DNA from: Anaerolineales bacterium
GTDB lineage: Bacteria > Chloroflexota > Anaerolineae > Anaerolineales > UBA6663
Assembly (NCBI GenBank): GCA_017999235.1
Contig: JAGOBN010000162.1
Location: forward strand, 1-7,906
DNA: 7,906 nucleotides
Direction: 5' to 3'
Below the pieces are notes generated by a model. The model was not told the DNA's origin, made no database searches, and worked only from the letters and a program-made list of their open reading frames with translations. Every line of letters starts with the position of its first letter. The stretch's first letter is position 1. The position numbers and the translations under genes were made by a program. Below, piece by piece: positions 1 to 6,231 of this stretch.

Positions 1-1145
1 TAATAGCCCTTCATCACCACATTGCCGCGCACCACGATCTCCCCCAGCGTTTGCCCATCGTGCGGCACTTCGTTCCCGGCGTCATCCACCACCCGCAGCT
101 CGCCGGAGGTAAGCAGCTCCACACCCTGGCGCGCCTTGATGATCGCGCGCTCGCGCGGCGACAGGCGGGCGTGCTCGGGGCGCGGCTCGCAGATGGTGAT
201 AAACGGCGCGGTCTCGGTCAGCCCATAGACCTGCGTTAGTTCCCAGCCCAGCTCGCCCTCAATGCGCTCGATGGTGGCGGCGGCCGGCGGCGCCCCGGCC
301 GTAAACAGCCGCACCCCGCGCGGCGCCTGGCGGCGCAAGTCCTCGGGCGCGTTGGCGATGCTGATCAGCACCGTTGGGGCGGCGCAGAACAGGCTGATCC
401 GCTCGCCGGCCATCAGTTCAAACACCGTCCGCGGCTCCACGCGGCGCACGCACACATGCGTGGCGCCGGCGGCCGTCACAATCCACACAAACGTCCAGCC
501 GTTGGCGTGGAACATCGGCAGGGTCCACAGGTAACGGTCCTTGGGTGAGAGCGGACCGTGGATCAGCGTCCCCACGATGTTCAGGTAGGCGTTGCGGTGC
601 GTGATCATCACGCCTTTGGGGCGCGCGGTGGTGCCGCTGGTGTAGTTGATGGAGAGCAGGTCGCCCTCGGCAATGGCCGGCCGCGTGAAGGCCGGCGGCG
701 CGGCCGCCAGCACGGTCTCGTAATCCAGCCAGCCGGCCCGCGCCCCTTCCAGCGCCACAAACTGCTCCACCTGGGGCAGTTGGCCGCGCAGGCCGTCCAC
801 GGCCGCCAGGTAATCGCTGTGGACGCACACCACGCGCGCGCCGCTGTGGTTGAGGATGTAGGCGAAGTCATCGGCCGTCAGCCGGTAGTTGATCGGCACG
901 ACCACGGCCCCGATCTGCGGGACGGCGTAGAACGATTCGAGCTGGGCATGGGTGTTGGGGGCAATGTAGGCGACGCGGTCGCCGGGCTGAACGCCCAGCC
1001 CCTGCAGGGCCGCCGACCAGCGGTCACAGCGCTCAAAGAACTGCGCGTACGTGAGCCGCAGCTCGCCGTCCACCACGGCCTCCCGGTCGGCGTACAAACG
1101 GCGCGCCCGGCGCGCAAATTCCAGCGGCGTCAACGGGATTTCCAT
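1..1145 (-). CDS. Acyl-CoA synthetase (AMP-forming), AAE/ttLC-FACS-like; C-terminus beyond left edge
   Basis: Adenylate-forming ligase that should activate a carboxylic acid (probably a medium- or long-chain fatty acid) with ATP to an acyl-AMP and pass it to CoA in the cytoplasm. Reading down from the ATG at 1145, 381 codons are open to the edge with no stop or frameshift. Visible motifs are the P-loop YTSGTTARPKG (residues 168-178), the A5 motif YGLTE (307-311), and PMFHANGW (210-217), a signature I associate with the AAE/ttLC-FACS branch. The Ala for Gly in the P-loop also occurs in plant AAE enzymes. The hinge, the WxxTGD motif and the catalytic C-terminal lysine should lie in about 150 missing residues. 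The start is supported by GTGAGG at 1151-1156, 5 nt upstream. The gene follows a 110-nt spacer with its own good promoter, so it is probably transcribed separately. The substrate cannot be fixed from sequence; a branched-chain or aromatic acid is possible. Confidence 0.93.
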   Translation of the reverse strand, partial: MEIPLTPLEFARRARRLYADREAVVDGELRLTYAQFFERCDRWSAALQGLGVQPGDRVAYIAPNTHAQLESFYAVPQIGAVVVPINYRLTADDFAYILNHSGARVVCVHSDYLAAVDGLRGQLPQVEQFVALEGARAGWLDYETVLAAAPPAFTRPAIAEGDLLSINYTSGTTARPKGVMITHRNAYLNIVGTLIHGPLSPKDRYLWTLPMFHANGWTFVWIVTAAGATHVCVRRVEPRTVFELMAGERISLFCAAPTVLISIANAPEDLRRQAPRGVRLFTAGAPPAAATIERIEGELGWELTQVYGLTETAPFITICEPRPEHARLSPRERAIIKARQGVELLTSGELRVVDDAGNEVPHDGQTLGEIVVRGNVVMKGY

Positions 1146-1205
1146 GCGGGCCTCACTGTGTGGAAAGGAGTCCGGCGGGTCGGGCGGCCGGTCGTTATCA
1201 AAAGC

Positions 1206-1233
1206 AGTTTAGGAATTGCGCGGGGCGTGTCAA
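1206..1233 (-). promoter_or_regulatory. Sigma70-type promoter for the acyl-CoA synthetase gene
   Basis: On the minus strand a perfect -35 hexamer TTGACA (plus-strand 1228-1233) is followed by a 16-bp spacer and TAAACT (1206-1211, four of six matches to TATAAT). Transcription would begin near 1199 and give a leader of about 54 nt before the ATG at 1145. The local sequence is AT-richer than its surroundings. It lies between the stop of the small hypothetical gene and the synthetase start, the expected place for a new transcription unit. Prediction from sequence only. Confidence 0.6.
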
Positions 1234-1255
1234 CTTTATCCTTTTCGTCACAAGC

Positions 1256-1594
1256 TCAGGCCGGCGTTCCCTGCGCCAGCCAGCCGATGATCTGGCGCAG
1301 GGCCGCATACGCGCGGAGGCGGGCCGCGTCGGTGCCGGCCGCCTCCGCCTGCGCGAGCTGGTCCTGCATCTGCCGCAGCACGATGGGCGTCATCGCCAGC
1401 AGGGCGTCCGAGCCGGAGGCCGCGTACTTCACCAGCACATAGCGCACCAGACACGGCACCGGGATGCCGGTGTCCTGGCTGAGGACCTCCAGCGTCGGCA
1501 CGGGATCATGGACCGTGTAGGCGGCCACCTCGGCCTTGAAGTTGGCGTGCCGGTCGTCCGGCGCCCAGGTGTCACGATATGGGATCAGGTCCAT
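1256..1594 (-). CDS. Small conserved-looking hypothetical protein (112 aa; possibly DUF6027-like)
   Basis: Function unknown. The product is a soluble, mostly helical 112-residue protein with no signal peptide or membrane segment. The N-terminal part holds WAPDDRHANFKAEVAAY (11-27). A central segment, TGIPVPCLVRYVLVKYAASG (42-61), reads like a helix-turn-helix or short helical hairpin. An Ala/Gln-rich C-terminal helix contains AEAAGTDAARLRAYAALRQ (83-101). From memory this resembles a small family of actinobacteria and Chloroflexota labelled DUF6027; I could not verify this. The start is well supported: GGGAGG (1603-1608) lies 8 nt before the ATG, directly after the TAG of the upstream dehydrogenase gene, with an 18-nt gap. 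The gene is therefore probably co-transcribed with the enolase-superfamily and dehydrogenase genes. DNA binding is possible but not shown. It ends with TGA at 1256-1258. Confidence 0.85.
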   Translation of the reverse strand: MDLIPYRDTWAPDDRHANFKAEVAAYTVHDPVPTLEVLSQDTGIPVPCLVRYVLVKYAASGSDALLAMTPIVLRQMQDQLAQAEAAGTDAARLRAYAALRQIIGWLAQGTPA

Positions 1595-1612
1595 CGCGTC
1601 CGCCTCCCGCGT

Positions 1613-2524
1613 CTAATCGGTCAGCGTGGCCGGAAAGCCCGGCGCGCGCAGGTCCGTCCCCACGGCGTCCTCGAGCAGCTTCACCACCTGCGATGACCAG
1701 GCTCCGCCCCCATACTGGGCGCGGGCGCGGACGAAGGTTTGCTCCACCAGGCCGGCCAGCTCCAGCGGCACCCCCAACTCCTTGCCCAGCTGGTACGCAA
1801 AGCCCAAGTCCTTGCAGGCCAAATCCATGGTGAAGCCGATGTTGTAGCTGCCGTTGAGGATCACCTGGCTCTCAGTCTCATGCACAAAGCTGTTGCCGGA
1901 GCTGGCTTGGATGGCCGCAAACGCCTGGGCCAGATCCAGGCCCCCGCGCTTGGCCAGCATCAGGGCCTCCCCAGCCGCCACCAGATGGATGAAGGCCAGC
2001 ATGTTGGTGATGACCTTGATCACGGCGGCGCTGCCGAGCGGCCCCATGTAGAGCACCGGCCGGCCCACGGCCTCCAGCACCGCGCGCTGCGCCTCAAATA
2101 CGGCCGGATCGCCGCCCACCAGCACCGTGATCTCGCCGGCCGCCGCTTTGTGGACGCCGCCGGTGACCGGCGCTTCCAGACACTGACAGCCGCGGCCGGC
2201 GGCCAGCGCCGCCAACCGCAGCGTTTCCTGCCGGTCGTTGGTGCTCATGTCAATCCACGTGCCGCCGGGGCGCAGGCCGGCCAGCACCCCGCGCTCGCCG
2301 CTCACCACCGCATTGACCGCCTTGGGCGACGGCAGACAGGTGATGACGGTGTCCGCGGCGGCGGCGACGGCGGCGGCCGAATCAGCCCAGACCGCCCCGG
2401 CGGCCAGCAGGCCGGCCGCGGCCTGGCGATCCAGGTCGTGAATCGTCAGCGGAAAGCCGGCGCGCAGCAGGCTGGCGGCCAGGTGCCGGCCCAGATTGCC
2501 CAGGCCGATAAATCCAACGTTCAT
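1613..2524 (-). CDS. Beta-hydroxyacid dehydrogenase (3-hydroxyisobutyrate dehydrogenase / tartronate semialdehyde reductase family)
   Basis: A 303-residue cytoplasmic NAD(P)-dependent oxidoreductase of the 6-phosphogluconate-dehydrogenase-like beta-HAD family, full length for the family. The N-terminal Rossmann fold starts with GFIGLGNLG (4-12). The acidic D30 at the end of the second strand (TIHDLD) suggests NAD rather than NADP. The substrate-binding motif is EAPVTGG (117-123). The catalytic lysine is K170 in GSAAVIKVITN (164-174), and the all-helical C-terminal domain carries MDLACKDLG (233-241) with the conserved Lys-Asp pair. AAGGAGA about 9 nt before the ATG supports the start. The gene begins 15 nt after the enolase-superfamily gene, whose stop lies beside this ribosome site, so the two are probably translationally coupled. 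In sugar-acid pathways a GarR-type member reduces tartronate semialdehyde; in valine degradation the relative oxidises 3-hydroxyisobutyrate. The substrate cannot be decided from sequence. Confidence 0.95.
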   Translation of the reverse strand: MNVGFIGLGNLGRHLAASLLRAGFPLTIHDLDRQAAAGLLAAGAVWADSAAAVAAAADTVITCLPSPKAVNAVVSGERGVLAGLRPGGTWIDMSTNDRQETLRLAALAAGRGCQCLEAPVTGGVHKAAAGEITVLVGGDPAVFEAQRAVLEAVGRPVLYMGPLGSAAVIKVITNMLAFIHLVAAGEALMLAKRGGLDLAQAFAAIQASSGNSFVHETESQVILNGSYNIGFTMDLACKDLGFAYQLGKELGVPLELAGLVEQTFVRARAQYGGGAWSSQVVKLLEDAVGTDLRAPGFPATLTD

Positions 2525-2539
2525 GATGGCGGGTCTCCT

Positions 2540-3730
2540 TCAGCTTGAAATCGGGTGGTCCTGCATCTCCAGATGCAGGCGCTGGCCCGTGTACGGATGC
2601 CGGGCGGCCACGGCTTCATTCAACTCCACCCCCAGGCCCGGTTTGGTGGGCGGCAGGATGTAGCCATCCTGCCATTGCAGGGGTTCGGTCAAGATCGCGG
2701 CGTGGAAGCCGCCCCAGGTCAGGATGCTTTCCTGAATAAGGAAGTTGGGGGTGCAGGTGCTGAGCTGGATATCGGCGGCGGCGGCGATGGGGCCGCAGTA
2801 CAGATGCGGCGCGATCTGCGCGTAATGGGCCTCGGCCATGCCCGCGATCTTCTTGGCTTCCAGCAAGCCGCCCACGCGCCCGAGCGCCATCTGCAGGATC
2901 GAGGCCGCGCGCGTTTCCAGCACGCGCGCGAACTCGTACTTGGTGGTGAGCCGTTCGCCGGTGGCAATCGGGATGGTGGTCTGCCGGGCCACCCACGCCA
3001 TCTCCTCCGGCATCTCCGGCGGCGTGGGCTCTTCCAGCCACAGGGGATCATACGCTTCCAGCCGGCGCGCCAGGCGCACCGCGCCGGAGGGCGTCATCTG
3101 GCCGTGCGTGCCGAACAGCAGATCACACTTCCCGCCCACCGCCTCGCGGATCAGCTTGACAAAGCGCTCGGCCAGATCCAGCGCCTCCAACGACAATTGG
3201 CGCGGATCAAAAGCCGAGTACGGGGAGACCGGATCAAACTTGACGGCCGTGAAGCCCTGCTGGACGTAGGCGGCGGCGCGCTCGGCCGAGAGCTCGGCGT
3301 CATGATAGACGTCGGTTGTGTCTTCCGGCTGGGTGTAGATATAGGTGTAGGAGCGCAGGCGCTCATGCACCTGGCCGCCGAGCAATTCATAGACCGGTTT
3401 ATTCAGCTCCTTGCCGATGATGTCCCAGCACGCCATCTCGATGCCGCTGAGGATGCCCAGCAAGGACGGGTCCGGGCGCTGGGTATAGCCGCTGGAGTAG
3501 ATCACGCGCCACAGCTGCTCGATCTTGAACGGGTCCGCGCCGATGACGCGCCGGCGGCAGACATCCTCGATCATCTGCGCCACGACGTGCGGGTGAAAGG
3601 GGACCGAGTAGACCTCGCCGTAGCCCACGATCCCGTGATCGGTGGTGAGCTTCAGAAAGATCCAGTACTGCCCGCCAAAATGCGGGGGCGGCACACCGAC
3701 CACGAACGTCTTGACGTCCACGATCTTCAT
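2540..3730 (-). CDS. Enolase-superfamily protein, mandelate racemase/galactonate dehydratase group (sugar-acid dehydratase-like)
   Basis: A 396-residue protein with the two-domain enolase-superfamily layout: an alpha+beta capping domain (about 1-120) and a TIM barrel (about 125-370), with the C-terminal segment closing over the cap. Members abstract the alpha-proton of a carboxylate, and this group mostly dehydrates sugar acids. The barrel shows KFDP (164-167), GTHGQ (207-211), WLEEP (231-235), TGERL (257-261), QMALGRVGG (280-288) and PHLYCGP (308-314). Aligned without gaps to my memory of E. coli DgoD, E233 and E259 match two Mg ligands, and H209 and H309 match the catalytic histidines. The first ligand Asp is G207, and the Asp partner of the second histidine is A282. 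The second-strand and sixth-strand lysines of a MenC active site are not both present, so this is not o-succinylbenzoate synthase despite following menE. A longer open frame to 3847 exists, but the ribosome site favours 3730. The dehydrogenase gene follows at 15 nt. Substrate unknown. Confidence 0.9.
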   Translation of the reverse strand: MKIVDVKTFVVGVPPPHFGGQYWIFLKLTTDHGIVGYGEVYSVPFHPHVVAQMIEDVCRRRVIGADPFKIEQLWRVIYSSGYTQRPDPSLLGILSGIEMACWDIIGKELNKPVYELLGGQVHERLRSYTYIYTQPEDTTDVYHDAELSAERAAAYVQQGFTAVKFDPVSPYSAFDPRQLSLEALDLAERFVKLIREAVGGKCDLLFGTHGQMTPSGAVRLARRLEAYDPLWLEEPTPPEMPEEMAWVARQTTIPIATGERLTTKYEFARVLETRAASILQMALGRVGGLLEAKKIAGMAEAHYAQIAPHLYCGPIAAAADIQLSTCTPNFLIQESILTWGGFHAAILTEPLQWQDGYILPPTKPGLGVELNEAVAARHPYTGQRLHLEMQDHPISS

Positions 3731-3736
3731 CCGTTG

Positions 3737-3742
3737 TCTCCT
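3737..3742 (-). promoter_or_regulatory. Ribosome-binding site that fixes the start of the enolase-superfamily gene
   Basis: AGGAGA lies 6 nt before the ATG at 3730. The same frame stays open 39 codons further upstream to an ATG at 3847, but that start falls inside menE. It would also add a low-complexity peptide before the canonical MKIVDVKTF beginning of the capping domain, so the internal site decides the start. Confidence 0.8.
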
Positions 3743-3768
3743 GAGCGGTGAGGGAGCGGCCGGCGCGG

Positions 3769-3797
3769 AGTTTAGGCCGATCGAGGCGTTTTCACAA
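3769..3797 (-). promoter_or_regulatory. Weak candidate promoter for the enolase-superfamily/dehydrogenase genes
   Basis: On the minus strand TTGTGA (3792-3797, four of six matches to TTGACA, overlapping the menE stop codon) is separated by 17 bp from TAAACT (3769-3774). The -10 box and the two bases before it (CCTAAACT) are identical to those of the stronger promoter before the acyl-CoA synthetase gene. It sits in the 61-nt gap after menE and would give a leader of about 30 nt. It may be a chance match. Confidence 0.3.
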
Positions 3798-5237
3798 CTG
3801 GCGGCGGAGGAGTTTGCCGGCCGCGTTGCGCGGCAGGGCGTCCGCAAACGTCACGCGGGCCGGCACTTTGTAGCGCGCCAGCCGCGCCTGGCAGAAGGCG
3901 CGCAGTTCCGGTTCGTCCGCGGTCAGCCCCGCGCGGAGCACCACCCACGCGGCCGGCACCTGGCCCCAGCGCGCGTCCGGCCGGCCGGCCACGCCGGCTT
4001 CCGCCACCGCCGGATGCGCCAGGAGCACGGCTTCGACCTCGGCCGGGTAGACGTTCTCGCCGCCGGAGATGATCAGGTCATCGCGCCGGTCCAGCACATA
4101 CAGGTAGCCGGCCGCGTCCAGCCGGCCGATATCGCCGGTGTGGAACCAGCCGCCGCGCCAGGCATGGGCCGTGGCCTCCGGCCGGCCGTGATAACCGGGC
4201 GTGAGGGTGGGGCCGCGGATGATGATCTCGCCGGCGCCGCTGGCATCCGGGTCTTCGATCTTTAATTGCGTGGGCAGGAGCGGCTGGCCGGCGGAGCCCA
4301 GTTTGCGGAGCGCGTCCTCCGGCGCCAGGGTCGCCACTTGCGAAGCGGCCTCGGTCAAGCCGTAGGTTTGCACCACCGGCAAGCCGCGGGCGGCGCAGTC
4401 TTCGAGCAGCGGCTGCGGGGCCGGCCCGCCCCCCAGCAGCACGCAGCGCACGGCGGCGGGGAATGGCGCCTCCCCCTGCGCGTCCAGCATCCGGCGCAGC
4501 ATGGCGCTCACCACCGAGATAATCGTCACGCGCTCCTGGGCCAGAGCCGCGTTCACGGCCGCCGGGTCGAAGCCGGCCTGCACCACCACAGTCATGCCGT
4601 AAATGGCGCCGCGCAGCACGATGGCCAGCCCGCCCACATGGAAGAGCGGCAGACAGGCCAGCCAGACATCGTCGGCGCGCAGGCCCAGATTCAGCGCGGA
4701 GCCGGTGGCGCTCCACCAGTGGTTGCCAAAGGTGAGCTGCGCGCCCTTGGGCCGGCCGGTGGTGCCGGAGGTGTAGATCAGGCTGTGAATGGATGCGAGG
4801 TCGAAGATGGCCTCCAGCGGGGCCGCGGTCACGGCGCCGGCGGCGGCGTCTTCCAACCGCGCCACCCGCAGGCCGGGCGTGGCCGCCTGCACGTCCGCCG
4901 CCGCCGCCGCGTGGGCGTCATCGGCCAGCAGCAGCCGCGCGCCGGAATCCGCCGCCTGCCAGGCCAGCTCCGGCGCGCTGAGGCGCGTGTTGAGCGGCAC
5001 CAAGACCGCGCCGGCGCGGCTGACGGCGTGCACCAGGACCACGTAGGCGGCGCTGTTGCGGGCCAGCAGGGCCACCCGCGCGCCAGGGTCCATCTCGCGC
5101 GCCCGCAGCCACGCGGCGGCCGCCGTCACGCGCTCATCCAGCTGGCGGAAGGTCCAGCGCACGCCATCCGCGACAAGCGCCAACCTGTCCGGGGACAGCG
5201 GCGCGCGTTTGTGCAGCCAATCGGGAAGCGAGGTCAT
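3792..5237 (-). CDS. menE: o-Succinylbenzoate--CoA ligase (MenE)
   Basis: A 481-residue adenylate-forming enzyme, normal length for MenE. It converts o-succinylbenzoate, ATP and CoA to o-succinylbenzoyl-CoA, the substrate of MenB, in the cytoplasm. All core motifs are present: P-loop YTSGTTGRPKG (155-165), LPLFHVGGL (196-204), A5 motif YGLTE (292-296), WFHTGD (364-369), the hinge DRRDDLIISGGENVYP (383-398) and the C-terminal catalytic lysine K475 in NAAGKLLR. Motifs alone cannot separate MenE from other small acyl-CoA ligases; the LPLFHVGGL motif and the position after menB make MenE the best call. The gene starts 23 nt after menB. No clear Shine-Dalgarno precedes the ATG; the upstream sequence is GC-rich and includes GGCCGGCC. 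An in-frame TAG at 5256-5258, with no GTG or TTG between, makes this ATG the earliest possible start. Translation may depend on coupling to menB. Confidence 0.95.
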   Translation of the reverse strand: MTSLPDWLHKRAPLSPDRLALVADGVRWTFRQLDERVTAAAAWLRAREMDPGARVALLARNSAAYVVLVHAVSRAGAVLVPLNTRLSAPELAWQAADSGARLLLADDAHAAAAADVQAATPGLRVARLEDAAAGAVTAAPLEAIFDLASIHSLIYTSGTTGRPKGAQLTFGNHWWSATGSALNLGLRADDVWLACLPLFHVGGLAIVLRGAIYGMTVVVQAGFDPAAVNAALAQERVTIISVVSAMLRRMLDAQGEAPFPAAVRCVLLGGGPAPQPLLEDCAARGLPVVQTYGLTEAASQVATLAPEDALRKLGSAGQPLLPTQLKIEDPDASGAGEIIIRGPTLTPGYHGRPEATAHAWRGGWFHTGDIGRLDAAGYLYVLDRRDDLIISGGENVYPAEVEAVLLAHPAVAEAGVAGRPDARWGQVPAAWVVLRAGLTADEPELRAFCQARLARYKVPARVTFADALPRNAAGKLLRRQL

Positions 5238-5260
5238 CCGCGGGCCGGCCGCCGTCTAAC

Positions 5261-6085
5261 CTAGGGGAAGCGCGGAAACTTGCCGAAGTCCGGCTTGCGC
5301 TTCTCCAGGAAAGCGTTTTTACCTTCCTGAGCTTCTTCAGAGAGGTAATACAGCAGGGTGGCGTCACCCGCGAACTGCTGGATGCCGGCCAAACCGTCGG
5401 TGTCGGCGTTGAAGGCGCCCTTGAGCATGCGGATGGCCAGCGGGCTTTTTTCCAGCACCTCGCGCGCCCACTGCACCGTCTCGTCTTCCAGGCGTTCCAG
5501 CGGCACGACCGTGTTGACCAAGCCCATATCCAGGGCTTGCTGGGCATTGTACTGCCGGCAGAGGTACCAGATCTCGCGCGCCTTCTTGTGGCCGATGATG
5601 CGCGCCAGGTAGCCGGCGCCGTAGCCGCCGTCGAAGCTGCCCACCTTAGGGCCGGTCTGCCCGAAGACGGCGTTCTCGGCCGCGATGGTCAGATCACACA
5701 CCACATGCAGCACATGCCCGCCGCCGATGGCGTAGCCGGCCACCGCCGCGATGACGACCTTGGGCGTGGTGCGGATCAGGCGCTGGAGCTCCAGCACATT
5801 CAGGCGCGGCACGCCGTCCTGGCCCACATAGCCGCCCTGGCCGCGCACGCTCTGATCGCCCCCGGAGCAGAAGGCTTTGTCGCCGGCGCCCGTGAACACA
5901 ATCACGCCGATGGACTGGTCATCGCGGGCGCGGGTGAAAGCGTCGATCAATTCGGTCACGGTCTGCGGCCGGAAGGCATTGCGGACCTCCGGGCGGTTGA
6001 TGGTGATCTTGGCGATGGCCTCGCCCGCGGCGCGTTCATAGAGGATGTCAGAGTAAGTGTGCAGGGGCTGCCAGGTGAGGGGCAT
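5261..6085 (-). CDS. menB: 1,4-Dihydroxy-2-naphthoyl-CoA synthase (MenB), type I
   Basis: A 274-residue crotonase-fold enzyme that closes the second ring in menaquinone synthesis by a Dieckmann-type condensation of o-succinylbenzoyl-CoA to 1,4-dihydroxy-2-naphthoyl-CoA. Diagnostic segments are the oxyanion-hole motif FCSGGDQ (72-78), [16 protein letters not shown] (117-132), [16 protein letters not shown] (141-156) with the catalytic aspartate D152, and the MenB-specific ending [13 protein letters not shown] (262-274). The glycine in QTG (G145) corresponds to the position that marks bicarbonate-dependent (type I, E. coli-like) MenB; mycobacterial type II enzymes have Asp there. The start is supported by AAAGGA about 10 nt upstream. 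The gene comes after a 106-nt spacer largely made of a 9-bp tandem repeat and is followed at 23 nt by menE, whose product makes its substrate. Confidence 0.98.
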   Translation of the reverse strand: MPLTWQPLHTYSDILYERAAGEAIAKITINRPEVRNAFRPQTVTELIDAFTRARDDQSIGVIVFTGAGDKAFCSGGDQSVRGQGGYVGQDGVPRLNVLELQRLIRTTPKVVIAAVAGYAIGGGHVLHVVCDLTIAAENAVFGQTGPKVGSFDGGYGAGYLARIIGHKKAREIWYLCRQYNAQQALDMGLVNTVVPLERLEDETVQWAREVLEKSPLAIRMLKGAFNADTDGLAGIQQFAGDATLLYYLSEEAQEGKNAFLEKRKPDFGKFPRFP

Positions 6086-6095
6086 AGACGGTGAT

Positions 6096-6109
6096 CCTTT
6101 CTGGAAAGG
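6096..6109 (-). promoter_or_regulatory. Short hairpin overlapping the menB ribosome-binding site
   Basis: The sequence CCTTT, a 4-nt loop and AAAGG form a perfect 5-bp inverted repeat on either strand. On the transcript the 3' arm is the menB Shine-Dalgarno sequence (AAAGGA), so folding would hide it. The stem is short and weak; a regulatory role is speculative. Confidence 0.25.
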
Positions 6110-6138
6110 TAATGCCGCTGTCGAATCGAAAGAGTTGA

Positions 6139-6231
6139 GCCACGAATTACACGAAATGCACGAATTGCACAGATTGCACAGATTGCACGGATTACGCGGA
6201 ATTGTTCAGGCCCATGCGTGTCATTCGTGGC
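6139..6231. repeat. Compound repeat element bounded by an imperfect 15-bp inverted repeat
   Basis: GCCACGAAT at 6139-6147 is matched exactly by ATTCGTGGC at 6223-6231. Extending the arms inward to 6139-6153 and 6217-6231 gives 14 of 15 matching positions. The right arm consists of two diverged copies, CACGAATGA and CACGCATGG read on the minus strand, of the same 9-bp unit that forms the tandem array at 6141-6203. The whole is thus about seven direct units followed by two inverted ones. The element covers the menH-menB spacer and the last 13 codons of menH. No coding capacity or target-site duplication is seen, so how it spreads is unknown. Confidence 0.75.
6141..6203. repeat. Tandem array of a 9-bp unit (CACRRATTR), about seven copies
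   Basis: Consecutive 9-mers begin at 6141, 6150, 6159, 6168, 6177, 6186 and 6195. They read CACGAATTA, CACGAAATG, CACGAATTG, CACAGATTG, CACAGATTG, CACGGATTA and the diverged CGCGGAATT. The units are AT-richer than the surrounding genes. The last base triplet of the sixth unit is the menH stop codon (TAA on the minus strand). Similar CACGAATTA-like strings occur between genes in various environmental bacterial genomes, from memory and not checked here. Confidence 0.85.

Noticed and set aside
1..1145. Several short open frames (418-828, 608-871, 878-1117 minus) suggested a broken gene here
   Set aside because: Codon-by-codon reading from the ATG at 1145 gives one uninterrupted acyl-CoA synthetase frame to the edge; the short frames are in the other two frames of the same strand.
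2555..3751. Long plus-strand open frame of 398 codons, and similar ones at 558-1442, 4266-5264 and 6057-6815
   Set aside because: They lie antisense to well-recognised genes, have His/Arg/Gly/Ala-rich translations without family motifs, and are expected as shadows in GC-rich coding DNA.
3731..3791. Intrinsic terminator after menE
   Set aside because: There are GC-rich self-complementary words (GGCC, CGATCG) but no stable stem followed by a U-run on the transcript.
3731..3847. N-terminal extension of the enolase-superfamily protein from an ATG at 3847
   Set aside because: It overlaps menE, adds 39 low-complexity residues, and an AGGAGA lies 6 nt before the ATG at 3730, where the canonical family N-terminus begins.
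6086..6138. Separate promoter for menB
   Set aside because: I found no -35/-10 pair with acceptable spacing and match in this segment; the strand reads as an operon continuing from menH.
6141..6203. CRISPR-like array
   Set aside because: The units are 9 bp and directly adjacent with no spacers; CRISPR repeats are about 24-40 bp with unique spacers.
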